Shown in pieces: positions 24,433 to 31,445 of a stretch of 64,000 nucleotides of DNA. This DNA comes from Anaeromassilibacillus sp. An250 (GTDB lineage Bacteria; Bacillota; Clostridia; Oscillospirales; Acutalibacteraceae). Location: assembly GCF_002159845.1 (NCBI RefSeq), contig NZ_NFJK01000005.1, positions 1-64,000 on the forward strand, read 5' to 3'. The notes under the pieces were generated by a model. The model was given only the letters and a program-made list of their open reading frames with translations, was not told the DNA's origin and made no database searches. The position numbers and the translations under genes were made by a program. Position 1 is the stretch's first letter. Each line of letters opens with the position of its first letter.

Positions 24433-25689
24433 ATGGTGGAACCGGTGCTTTTGACCGTTACACAATTGAATACGTATATCAAATCCCTGCTGGAGGGGGA
24501 CCCAAACCTCACAAGCGTCTTCGTCAGCGGGGAGATTTCGAATTTTACCAATCACTACCGGTCCGGACATTTTTATCTCTCGCTGAAGGATGAGAAGAGC
24601 GTGGTGAAATCGGTTATGTTCGCCACCTATGCGCGGCGCTTGCGTTTTTTGCCCGAGGATGGCATGAAAGTGATTGCGCGCGGGCATATTGGCGTATATG
24701 AGCCCACCGGCCAGTATCAGCTTTACATTGAAGATCTACAGCCGGATGGCGTGGGCGCTTTAAATTTGGCTTTTGAACAGCTCAAAGAAAAACTGGGCGC
24801 CGAGGGGCTGTTCCGCGCGGACCGAAAAAAACCGTTGCCGCCCTTTCCTACACGCATCGGCGTGATTACCTCCCCAACCGGCGCGGCGGTGCACGACATT
24901 GTGACCATTTTGGCTAGGCGGTGGCCGTTGGCGGAGGTCATATTCTGCCCTGTGTTGGTGCAGGGGGAAGGCGCGGCGCCGCAGCTGATCGATGCTTTAA
25001 AGCGGATGAACCGTCTCCGCTGTGCGGATGTCATCATCCTGGGACGCGGCGGGGGATCGCTGGAGGACCTCTGGCCCTTCAACGAGGAGACGCTTGCGCG
25101 CGCAGTGGCCGCATCCAAAATCCCGGTGATCTCCGCGGTGGGGCACGAGACGGACTTTACAATCTGCGATTTCGTGGCGGACCTGCGCGCGCCAACCCCC
25201 TCGGCCGCGGCGGAGCTGGCCGTGCCGGATCAAGCGGATTGGCTTTCCACCATCCGAAATCAGGAGGCACGGATGGCCTCTTTTCTGCGTGCAAGGCTGG
25301 AACAGCTGCGCCAGCAGGTGGATTCCCTGGCGGGTAGCCGCGTCCTGCGCAATCCACAAGAACTTCTGGCGGTCCAGCGCATGCGCATCGACGAGTTGTT
25401 CACGCGGCTTTCCGACGGCATCAAACGAAGGCTGACGGAGGATGAAGCGCGGTTGGCTGCACTCAGTGGTCGGCTGCACGCGCTGAGCCCGCTGCAAGTG
25501 CTTTCCCGCGGTTATGCAATCGCCAGTGCCGCGGGCGGTGAAGTCGTTTCCAGCGTGGAGCAGGCGCAAAAGGGGGACAAGCTCTCCCTGCGGCTTTTGG
25601 ATGGACAGATTGCATGTTTGGTCGAACGGACAGAACGTTTTTCAGAACAGGAGGAATCGGGAGATGGCAAAAAAGGCGACGACGTTTGA
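24433..25689 (+). CDS. xseA: exodeoxyribonuclease VII large subunit
   Basis: 418 residues. N-terminal OB fold (VTQLNTYIKSLLEGDPNLTSV; parts only), then the catalytic block with PFPTRIGVITSPTGAAVHDI, ILGRGGGSLEDLWPFNEE and SAVGHETDFTICDFVADLRAPTP shown in parts: SAVGHETDFTI and DFVADLRAPTPSAAAE. A coiled-coil C-terminal part follows, ending SPLQVLSRGYAI. Works with XseB to degrade single-stranded DNA. ATG 24433 has GGGAGGA nine bases upstream. xseB begins inside its 3' end. Confidence 0.96.
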   Translation: MVEPVLLTVTQLNTYIKSLLEGDPNLTSVFVSGEISNFTNHYRSGHFYLSLKDEKSVVKSVMFATYARRLRFLPEDGMKVIARGHIGVYEPTGQYQLYIEDLQPDGVGALNLAFEQLKEKLGAEGLFRADRKKPLPPFPTRIGVITSPTGAAVHDIVTILARRWPLAEVIFCPVLVQGEGAAPQLIDALKRMNRLRCADVIILGRGGGSLEDLWPFNEETLARAVAASKIPVISAVGHETDFTICDFVADLRAPTPSAAAELAVPDQADWLSTIRNQEARMASFLRARLEQLRQQVDSLAGSRVLRNPQELLAVQRMRIDELFTRLSDGIKRRLTEDEARLAALSGRLHALSPLQVLSRGYAIASAAGGEVVSSVEQAQKGDKLSLRLLDGQIACLVERTERFSEQEESGDGKKGDDV

Positions 25690-25873
25690 GGCTGCGGTCA
25701 CCCGGCTGGACGAAATTGTCAAACAGCTGGAAGAGGGGGGAGAATCGTTGGATTCCTCCATGAAATTGTTTGAAGAGGGGTCCGCCCTGGCAACACTCTG
25801 TTATGAGAAACTGAAACAGGCAGAGCAAAAGATCACCCAACTCTCTGCGCTGGAAAAGGAGGAACAGGCATGA
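25664..25873 (+). CDS. xseB: exodeoxyribonuclease VII small subunit
   Basis: 69-residue helical subunit: FEAAVTRLDEIVKQLEEGG and SLDSSMKLFEEGSALA are the family pattern. ATG 25664 lies 26 bp inside xseA, behind AGGAGGAATCGGG; the frame's longer upstream extension is the shadow of xseA. Its stop overlaps the ispA start as ATGA, so three genes are translationally coupled. Confidence 0.96.
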   Translation: MAKKATTFEAAVTRLDEIVKQLEEGGESLDSSMKLFEEGSALATLCYEKLKQAEQKITQLSALEKEEQA

Positions 25874-26748
25874 AGCTTGACACATATCTTCCCATGATCG
25901 AGCAAAAATTGGAGGAACTTCTCCCAAAAGAACACTGCCGGTATGAGCGGTTGATTGAGGCCATGCGCTACAGCCTTTTGGACGGCGGCAAGCGCGTGAG
26001 GCCAACGCTCGTTTTGGAGTTCTGCCGGCTGTGCGGCGGGGACGTGCAGGCGGCGCTGCCGTTTGCCTGCGCAGTGGAGATGATTCACACCTATTCGCTC
26101 ATCCACGACGATCTCCCCTGCATGGACAACGACGACCTGCGCCGCGGGAAACCCTCAAATCACAAGGCCTATGGGGAAGATACCGCGTTGCTGGCAGGGG
26201 ACGGCCTGCTGACGCTGGCGTTCGCAACCATGCTTTCCCCGGAGAGCCTCGCGGCGGTTGGGGCGGACTGCGCGGCGGAAGCGGCATTTCAGCTGGCATC
26301 CGCGGCGGGCATCCATGGGATGGTCGGCGGGCAGGAGATCGATCTGCGCTCCGAGGGCAAAGCCATTTCCCTGGAAACGCTCCAGGAGATGGACGAAAAA
26401 AAGACGGGCGCTTTGATTTTGGCCTCTGCGCGGATGGGCTGTGCGCTCGCCGGGGCGGATGAACGTCAAAGAGACGCTGCTGAGCACTACGCGTGTGCCA
26501 TCGGTTTGGCGTTCCAGATTGTGGACGACATCCTGGATGTGGAAGGCGACGCGGCGACGCTCGGCAAGGCGACCGGCAGCGATGCGGAAAACCAGAAGTC
26601 GACATATGTGTCCCTTTTGGGGTTGGAAACGGCAAAACAGCGCGTGAAAGAGCTCACCCATACAGCCGTGCGCGCATTGGAGCCCTTTGGGGAAGAAGGA
26701 AAGGCTTTGGCAGATTTTGCAAAAAGCTTGGCTTCCCGCCGCAGTTAG
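25870..26748 (+). CDS. ispA: polyprenyl synthase, farnesyl/geranyl diphosphate synthase type
   Basis: 292-residue short-chain trans-prenyl transferase extending isopentenyl diphosphate to farnesyl (or geranylgeranyl) diphosphate. First aspartate motif DDLPCMDNDD with the two-residue insertion of bacterial FPP synthases, second motif DDILDVEGD, plus DGGKRVRPTL and GGQEIDL. The DXP pathway gene dxs lies 33 kb away in this window; in Bacillus it is the next gene. Confidence 0.95.
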   Translation: MKLDTYLPMIEQKLEELLPKEHCRYERLIEAMRYSLLDGGKRVRPTLVLEFCRLCGGDVQAALPFACAVEMIHTYSLIHDDLPCMDNDDLRRGKPSNHKAYGEDTALLAGDGLLTLAFATMLSPESLAAVGADCAAEAAFQLASAAGIHGMVGGQEIDLRSEGKAISLETLQEMDEKKTGALILASARMGCALAGADERQRDAAEHYACAIGLAFQIVDDILDVEGDAATLGKATGSDAENQKSTYVSLLGLETAKQRVKELTHTAVRALEPFGEEGKALADFAKSLASRRS

Positions 26749-26760
26749 CAGGGAAAAGGA

Positions 26761-26789
26761 TTGACTTTTTTGACAGGATATGCTAATAT
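26761..26789 (+). promoter_or_regulatory. sigma-A promoter of rplU-prp-rpmA
   Basis: TTGACT (26761-26766), 17-base spacer ending in TGC (extended -10), TAATAT (26784-26789). It starts 13 bases after the ispA stop. Confidence 0.85.
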
Positions 26790-26796
26790 GGATAAG

Positions 26797-26866
26797 CCGC
26801 ATATTACGGGCTATAAGTGGGTCTTCCCGCCCGATAGTAGCGAGACTAAAGTAAAGGTAGGAACAG
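26797..26866 (+). ncRNA. probable L21 ribosomal-protein leader
   Basis: The 80-base leader between the promoter and rplU contains GGGC...GCCC and GCTAT...ATAG pairings around AAGTGGGTCTTCCCG, followed by GATAGTAGCGAGACTAAAG. This agrees with my memory of the conserved L21 leader found before rplU in Firmicutes, where L21 or a partner is thought to give feedback. Not checked against a covariance model. Confidence 0.62.
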
Positions 26867-26872
26867 GAATTC

Positions 26873-27181
26873 ATGTTTGCAGTGATTGAAACAGGCGGCA
26901 AGCAGTACAAGGTCCAGGCTGGCGACACTATTTTTGTCGAGAAGCTTGCTGCGGAAGCAGACGCAACCGTTGACTTCAAGGTCATCATGCTGGACAACGA
27001 CGGCGACATCAAGGTCGGCGCACCGTATGTGGAGGGCGCATCCGTATCCGGTAAGGTTTTGAAGAACGGCAAGTCCAAGAAGATCACGGTCTTCACCTAT
27101 AAGCCCAAGAAGGGTGAAAAGCGCAAGATGGGCCACAGACAGCCCTACACCAAGGTGCAGATTGAAGCCATCAATGCGTAA
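26873..27181 (+). CDS. rplU: 50S ribosomal protein L21
   Basis: 102 residues. Begins [20 protein letters not shown] and contains [19 protein letters not shown], the rRNA-binding C-terminal signature. GTAGGAACAGG precedes the ATG. Its stop codon shares a base with the start of prp (TAATG). Confidence 0.98.
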   Translation: MFAVIETGGKQYKVQAGDTIFVEKLAAEADATVDFKVIMLDNDGDIKVGAPYVEGASVSGKVLKNGKSKKITVFTYKPKKGEKRKMGHRQPYTKVQIEAINA

Positions 27182-27501
27182 TGATCTGCGCTGAATTTTT
27201 CACCAGGCCCGACGGCGACTTGGTGGGGTTCCGCATCAGCGGTCATTCCGGTAGCGGGGAAGAGGGCAACGACATCATCTGTGCGGCGGTATCCTCCGCG
27301 GCATATATGACGGCCAACACGGTGACGGAGATTATCGGTGTGGAGGCGCAGGTGGCAGCTGAAGAAGGCTACATGCTTGTGCGTATCCCGGCCAAAGCAG
27401 CCAGGGACTGCCGCGTTTTGTTCGCGGGTTTCAAGCTTCATATGTTGGGGCTTGAGGAGCAATATTCAGAAAATATCAATGTAAGTTATGTGGAGGTGTA
27501 A
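27181..27501 (+). CDS. prp: ribosomal-processing cysteine protease Prp
   Basis: 106 residues (YsxB family). The catalytic pair is visible: His22 in ISGHSGSGEEG and Cys34 in NDIICAAVSSAA. Prp removes the short N-terminal extension of L27; the L27 gene next door carries exactly such an extension. Located, as usual in Firmicutes, between rplU and rpmA. Confidence 0.95.
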   Translation: MICAEFFTRPDGDLVGFRISGHSGSGEEGNDIICAAVSSAAYMTANTVTEIIGVEAQVAAEEGYMLVRIPAKAARDCRVLFAGFKLHMLGLEEQYSENINVSYVEV

Positions 27502-27504
27502 GGT

Positions 27505-27789
27505 ATGTTGAAGATAAATATTCAGCTGTTCGCACATAAAAAAGGAATGGGTTCCACCAAGAACGGCCGTGACTCTGAGTCCAAGCGTCTTGGTGTGAAG
27601 CGCGCAGACGGCCAGTTTGTGTTGGCGGGCAATATCCTCGTCAAGCAGCGTGGCACACACATTCATCCGGGCGAGAACGTGGGCAGAGGTTCCGACGATT
27701 CCCTCTTTGCATTGGTGGATGGCCGCGTTAAGTTTGAGCGTTTGGGCCGCGACCGCAAAAAGGTCAGCGTTTACGCTGTGGAGCAGTAA
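27505..27789 (+). CDS. rpmA: 50S ribosomal protein L27, with Prp-cleavable N-terminus
   Basis: 94 residues. The first nine residues MLKINIQLF precede [18 protein letters not shown], where mature L27 of other bacteria begins. The segment matches the Prp cleavage motif (hydrophobic, Gln, Leu-Phe then Ala-His-Lys-Lys). L27's N-terminus reaches the peptidyl-transferase centre, so cleavage is needed for function in species with this form. GTGGAGGTGTAAGGT precedes the ATG. Confidence 0.97.
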   Translation: MLKINIQLFAHKKGMGSTKNGRDSESKRLGVKRADGQFVLAGNILVKQRGTHIHPGENVGRGSDDSLFALVDGRVKFERLGRDRKKVSVYAVEQ

Positions 27790-27804
27790 TTTTACCAGAA
27801 TGAC

Positions 27805-27840
27805 AAATCCCTGCCGGAACCGTTCGGCAGGGATTTTTTC
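27805..27840 (+). terminator. intrinsic terminator after rpmA
   Basis: AATCCCTGCCG (27806-27816) pairs with CGGCAGGGATT (27825-27835), eight-base loop, then TTTTTC. Confidence 0.94.
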
Positions 27841-27944
27841 GGTTTCTGCGGGGAGATTGGTATACAAAAAGAAGGAGCGTGGAAAGATTTATCTACGCCC
27901 TATGCTGTCCAACGGGCAGCCCAATATAAGGGAAGTGATACAAG

Positions 27945-29216
27945 ATGTTTATCGACCATGCAAAAATCACCGTCAAAGCGGGCAAAGGCGGCGATGGAGC
28001 CGTTGCGTTCCATCGGGAAAAGTATGTGGCCTCCGGCGGGCCGGACGGCGGCGACGGCGGAAAGGGCGGCAATGTTGTCTTCCAAGTGGACGACAACCTC
28101 TCCACCCTGGCGGATTTCCGCTATAAGCGCAAATATGTAGCCCCGAGTGGGGAAAATGGCCGCGGTGCGCGCTGCAATGGCAAGAGCGGCAAGGATCTCA
28201 TCGTCCGCGTGCCGCGGGGCACTTTGGTCAAGGAAGCCGAGACCGGACGCATTCTTGCGGACCTCTCCAGCGATGAGCCGCAGGTCATCGCAAAGGGCGG
28301 CCGCGGCGGTTGGGGGAATATCCATTTCGCCACGCCAACCCGTCAGACGCCGCGTTTTGCGAAACCGGGCACGCCGGGAGAAAGCTTTGAGCTAATCCTG
28401 GAGCTGAAGCTTTTGGCAGACGTCGGGCTGGTTGGCTATCCGAATGTGGGCAAATCGACCCTGGTTTCCGTCGTGAGCGAGGCGAAGCCGACCATTGGCA
28501 ACTATCATTTTACGACCATTACACCGGTGCTCGGCGTGGTGCGGCTGAAAGATGGCCGCTCCTTTGTGATGGCAGACATCCCCGGCCTGATTGAAGGCGC
28601 GGGCGAAGGGGTTGGGCTGGGGCACCAGTTTCTCCGTCACGTGGACCGCTGCCGTCTTTTGGTCCACATTGTGGATGTTGCAGGAAGCGAAGGCCGCGAT
28701 CCCAAACAGGATTTTGAGATCATCAATACGGAACTGAAAAAGTTCAATCCGGAATTGGCAGAGCGTCCCATGCTGGTAGCGGGCAATAAGTGCGACCTTG
28801 CCACGGATGAACAAATTGAGGACTTTAAGAATTATGTGGAGGGCAAGGGATACGAGTTCTTTCCCATCATGGCGGCGATCCGCTACGATGTGGACCCGCT
28901 TCTCAACCGTATCTCCGAGCTGCTGAGTAAGCTGCCGCCGGTCAAGCGCTATGAGCCGGAGCCCCTGCCGCAGAAGCCGGTGGAGGACTTTGAAAAGAAT
29001 GCCGTCAAGATCACCAAACAGGACAACATTTATATGGTGGAGGGCGAATGGCTGTTGCAGGTCATCAACTCCGTCAATTTCGACGATTACGAATCGCTGC
29101 AATATTTCCAGCGTGTTCTTATCCAGACTGGCGTGATTGACGCCCTTCGGGATGCGGGTATCCAGGAGGGCGATACCGTCAGCATTTATGAAATTGAATT
29201 CGATTTTGTGGAGTGA
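27945..29216 (+). CDS. obgE: GTPase Obg/CgtA
   Basis: 423-residue ribosome-assembly and stress GTPase. Glycine-rich Obg domain (GGPDGGDGGKGGNVVFQVDD in parts), G domain with G1 GYPNVGKST, G3 DIPGLIEGAGEGVGLG, G4 NKCD, then the Obg C-terminal OCT domain (INSVNFDDYESLQYF). AAGGGAAGTGAT precedes the ATG. mrnC follows after five bases. Confidence 0.97.
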   Translation: MFIDHAKITVKAGKGGDGAVAFHREKYVASGGPDGGDGGKGGNVVFQVDDNLSTLADFRYKRKYVAPSGENGRGARCNGKSGKDLIVRVPRGTLVKEAETGRILADLSSDEPQVIAKGGRGGWGNIHFATPTRQTPRFAKPGTPGESFELILELKLLADVGLVGYPNVGKSTLVSVVSEAKPTIGNYHFTTITPVLGVVRLKDGRSFVMADIPGLIEGAGEGVGLGHQFLRHVDRCRLLVHIVDVAGSEGRDPKQDFEIINTELKKFNPELAERPMLVAGNKCDLATDEQIEDFKNYVEGKGYEFFPIMAAIRYDVDPLLNRISELLSKLPPVKRYEPEPLPQKPVEDFEKNAVKITKQDNIYMVEGEWLLQVINSVNFDDYESLQYFQRVLIQTGVIDALRDAGIQEGDTVSIYEIEFDFVE

Positions 29217-29221
29217 TACGT

Positions 29222-29650
29222 TTGGAACGGTTATTTGGTGCCCAGTGCGACCCAAAACAGCTTAGCCCTTTGACGCTGGCGTTTGTGGGGGACGGTGTGT
29301 TCGAACTTTTCGTACGGGAAAAGCTGGTTTGCCAGGGCAATTGCCCGGTTAACAAGCTGCATAAGCGCTCGGTGGAGCAGGTCTGCTGCGGCGCCCAGGC
29401 TGCCGCGGCCAAAAAGCTTCTTCCCATGCTGACGGAGGAAGAGGCAGCGGTATACAACCGCGGACGGAATGCGCATGTGGGGCATGTGCCGAAGAATGCC
29501 AAGGTTGCGGATTACCATGCGGCCACGGCCTTTGAAGCGCTGTTCGGTTATGTCTATCTGACCGGCAACTTACAGCGCCTTCGCGAGCTGTTTCAGCTTG
29601 CATGTGAGGCGTTGGATGAGGAGGATGGGCAGCATTTGATGGAAAAATGA
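29222..29650 (+). CDS. mrnC: mini-ribonuclease III
   Basis: 142 residues, RNase III catalytic domain without a double-stranded-RNA-binding domain; matures 23S rRNA in Firmicutes. SPLTLAFVGDGVFELFVR holds the first acidic residue of the active site, and YHAATAFEALFGYVYLTG the second (usually Y..AT.FEALIG). NRGRNA... is typical of MrnC. The start is TTG 29222, eight bases after GGAG at 29210; GTG 29213, overlapping the obgE stop, would add three residues. Confidence 0.93.
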   Translation: MERLFGAQCDPKQLSPLTLAFVGDGVFELFVREKLVCQGNCPVNKLHKRSVEQVCCGAQAAAAKKLLPMLTEEEAAVYNRGRNAHVGHVPKNAKVADYHAATAFEALFGYVYLTGNLQRLRELFQLACEALDEEDGQHLMEK

Positions 29651-29677
29651 GCCGTTGACATGAGAGGAGGGGTTGCT

Positions 29678-30625
29678 ATGAAGATTTCGTGGAGCCAGGA
29701 GCGATCCAAAGCGCTTGCCAAGGATATCTTGTTTTTTGTAGCGGGAAGCTTGGTCTATGCAGTATCGGTGAAAATGTTTACTGCGCCGAACCAAATTGCC
29801 TCTGGAGGGGTGACGGGCTTGTCCATCGTGTTGAACTATTTGTTCCACACGCCGATCGGTACGACTGCTTTCCTCATCAATATCCCGATATTCCTTTGGG
29901 CGGTTACGGAAATTGGCTATAAGATGGTGGCGAAAACCTTCGTGGCGACGTTGTTATCCTCTGCGGCAATTGATCTGATAGGATATGTAGTGCCCCCCTA
30001 TGAAGGAAACCCCATGCTGGCCGCCATATTTGGCGGTGTGCTGGAGGGAACAGGCCTTGCTTTGGTCTTCATGCGCGGTGGGACTACGGGTGGCACAGAC
30101 ATGGTGGCGCGCCTGTTAGGGCGGCATTTTCGCCACCTCTCCATGGGAAAGCTCATGCTTGGCGTGGACTTTGTTATTATCACATTTTCAGGTTTTGCAT
30201 TCCAGAGCATGGAAAGCGCATTATATGCGCTGATTACCATTTTTGTCTCAACCCGGCTGATTGATACCATCCTCTATGGTACGGATATGGGGAATGGCAA
30301 GGTGCTGTTTATCATTTCAGAAAAAAACCAGGAAATTGCCCAACGGATTTTGATCGAGCTTGATCGCGGCGTTACAGCGCTAAAATCCCGCGGCCTTTAT
30401 AGCGGGCGCGAGGGGGAAATGCTGCTTTGCGCGGTGCGGCGTTATGAGGTGTGCAAGGTCAATGATATTGTGCATGCGGTGGACCCAAACGCATTTGTGA
30501 TTGTAGGCGAGGCGGGGGAAATCACAGGGGAAGGATTCCGGGAAGAAAAGCCGGACGATAAGTCCCTGCGGCAAATTTTAAAAGATAGCCGTAAAAAAAG
30601 AGAATCCTCTCACAAAAGGACATGA
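29678..30625 (+). CDS. yitT-like: YitT-family membrane protein (DUF161/DUF2179)
   Basis: 315 residues. Five or six membrane helices (for instance ILFFVAGSLVYAVSVKMF and IASGGVTGLSIVLNYLF), then a soluble C-terminal DUF2179 domain (KVLFIISEKNQEIAQRIL ... RGVTALKSRGLYSGREGEML in parts). The two glycine-rich motifs PNQIASGGVTGLS and RGGTTGGTDMVARLL are diagnostic. Function in transport is presumed, substrate unknown. ATG 29678 follows GAGAGGAGGGG; the in-frame ATG 29660 overlaps that site. Confidence 0.92.
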   Translation: MKISWSQERSKALAKDILFFVAGSLVYAVSVKMFTAPNQIASGGVTGLSIVLNYLFHTPIGTTAFLINIPIFLWAVTEIGYKMVAKTFVATLLSSAAIDLIGYVVPPYEGNPMLAAIFGGVLEGTGLALVFMRGGTTGGTDMVARLLGRHFRHLSMGKLMLGVDFVIITFSGFAFQSMESALYALITIFVSTRLIDTILYGTDMGNGKVLFIISEKNQEIAQRILIELDRGVTALKSRGLYSGREGEMLLCAVRRYEVCKVNDIVHAVDPNAFVIVGEAGEITGEGFREEKPDDKSLRQILKDSRKKRESSHKRT

Positions 30626-30627
30626 GA

Positions 30628-30668
30628 AAACAGGCGGCCTTGTCGTGTAACAAAGCCGCCTGTTCTTA
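30628..30668. terminator. bidirectional terminator between yitT and the Asn/Gln/Ser-repeat gene
   Basis: ACAGGCGGC (30630-30638) pairs with GCCGCCTGT (30655-30663), with a further TTGT/ACAA pairing in the loop. On the plus strand TTCTT follows; on the minus strand GTTTTCTC follows. Confidence 0.85.
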
Positions 30669-30692
30669 CATATAGCCTGGGGATTTCTCGCA

Positions 30693-30745
30693 CCCATTCC
30701 CGCAGATGTAGCTTGCACGGCAAGCGGCATCTGCGAAAAAATGGG
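30693..30745. other. long interrupted hairpin downstream of the minus-strand repeat-protein gene
   Basis: Three nested stems: CCCATT/AATGGG (30693-30698, 30740-30745), CGCAGATG/CATCTGCG (30701-30708, 30728-30735) and GCTTGC/GCAAGC (30711-30716, 30720-30725), with a three-base loop. No T-run follows on either strand. It lies 20 bases beyond the stop of the minus-strand gene, in its 3' untranslated region if transcription runs to the 30628 terminator. Confidence 0.65.
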
Positions 30746-30764
30746 CGATCGTCAGAATGGAACG

Positions 30765-30965
30765 TTAGTTGTTGCTGTTCTGGCTGTTGTTCTGACCGCT
30801 GCACTGATTGGTGCCATTCTTGCAATTCTGGCTGTTCTGGCTAGAGCGGTTCTGCGTGCTGTTCTTGGCATTCTGGCTGGAACGGTTCTGGGAATTGTTC
30901 TGCAAGCTGTTCTGGCTAGAGCGATTCTGGGAACTGTTCTGACTGTTATTGTAATTGCTGTTCAT
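30765..30965 (-). CDS. Asn/Gln/Ser-repeat small protein, unknown function
   Basis: 66 residues, nearly all Ser, Asn, Gln: repeats of the type SQNxSQNRSSQNS (units RSSQN occur four times, at about residues 15, 29 and 43 onward), with a single Cys pair near the end (NCKNGTNQCSGQNN). AAAGGGGGTGA eight bases before ATG 30965 on the minus strand is a very strong ribosome-binding site, which argues for a real gene. The opposite strand shows an Ala-Val-Leu frame that is only its shadow. Composition recalls gamma-type SASPs and some spore-coat proteins, but the sequence does not match them; the link to sporulation is a guess. Confidence 0.72.
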   Translation of the reverse strand: MNSNYNNSQNSSQNRSSQNSLQNNSQNRSSQNAKNSTQNRSSQNSQNCKNGTNQCSGQNNSQNSNN

Positions 30966-31081
30966 GTGTATTCACCCCCTTTGCGCACTTATTATTGGTT
31001 TTGGAAAGAGGAATTATGCGATTTTGCTTTCAAAAAATGTGCGAAATCCAATGATGCGAACTATGCAAGGAGGTGGCGGCA

Positions 31082-31228
31082 TTGAGAAAGGCCCAAAATA
31101 GGGTTCCGCCCTACGGGAAAAGAAGGGGAACCGGCCAGACAACGAAGAGGAACGGACGCATGTGGAGAACGGTGCGCCTTGTACATGTTGCGGGGATCGA
31201 ACCATTCCCAGCCACAAAGATATGATTT
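31082..31228 (+). CDS. possible 48-residue basic peptide, or frameshifted 5' part of the CPCC gene
   Basis: AAGGAGGTG at 31069-31077 is one of the best ribosome-binding sites in the window. The only start at a proper distance is TTG 31082, opening a very basic frame (QNRVPPYGKRRGTGQTTKRN in its middle) that stops at 31228, overlapping the next gene in another frame. Either a real small gene, or the remnant of a gene that once read into the CPCC frame. Confidence 0.3.
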
Positions 31229-31368
31229 CCTACATTTGCCCGATTGGTTATTGGGAAATCGATGTGTTTTTATCCGGCAAAGAAGAGCCCCGTGGCGAAA
31301 ACCATGGCTTGCTACTCAAAGAAGCGCGGGAAAATTTTGAGCAGTATGGCGTGGTGTTGCCATCCTGA
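31162..31368 (+). CDS. CPCC-type cysteine-rich protein
   Basis: 68 residues. PCTCCGDRTIPS corresponds to the CPCCG motif of the family (Pro replaced by Thr) and ICPIGYWEIDVF to the second zinc half, usually CPVCGWE; its second cysteine is missing here. The C-terminal EENHGL-type segment GENHGLLLKEARENFEQYGV is well conserved (..N..L..ARxNFxxxG). Start is GTG 31162 with GAAGAGG upstream; no ATG is available. The loss of one presumed zinc ligand and the overlap with an out-of-frame reading frame suggest possible decay. Confidence 0.62.
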   Translation: MENGAPCTCCGDRTIPSHKDMISYICPIGYWEIDVFLSGKEEPRGENHGLLLKEARENFEQYGVVLPS

Positions 31369-31445
31369 AAGCGGTATTGCCGGATGCCCACAGAAAGCCA
31401 GAAAAGATGGAAAGAAAGAGACGTTCAAGAAGGGAAGAAACAGAC

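Noticed and set aside
30741-31085. Plus-strand frame encoding an Ala-Val-Leu repeat protein of 114 residues
   Set aside because: It is the mirror of the minus-strand Asn/Gln/Ser repeat gene, has no ribosome-binding site, and the minus-strand frame has an excellent one.
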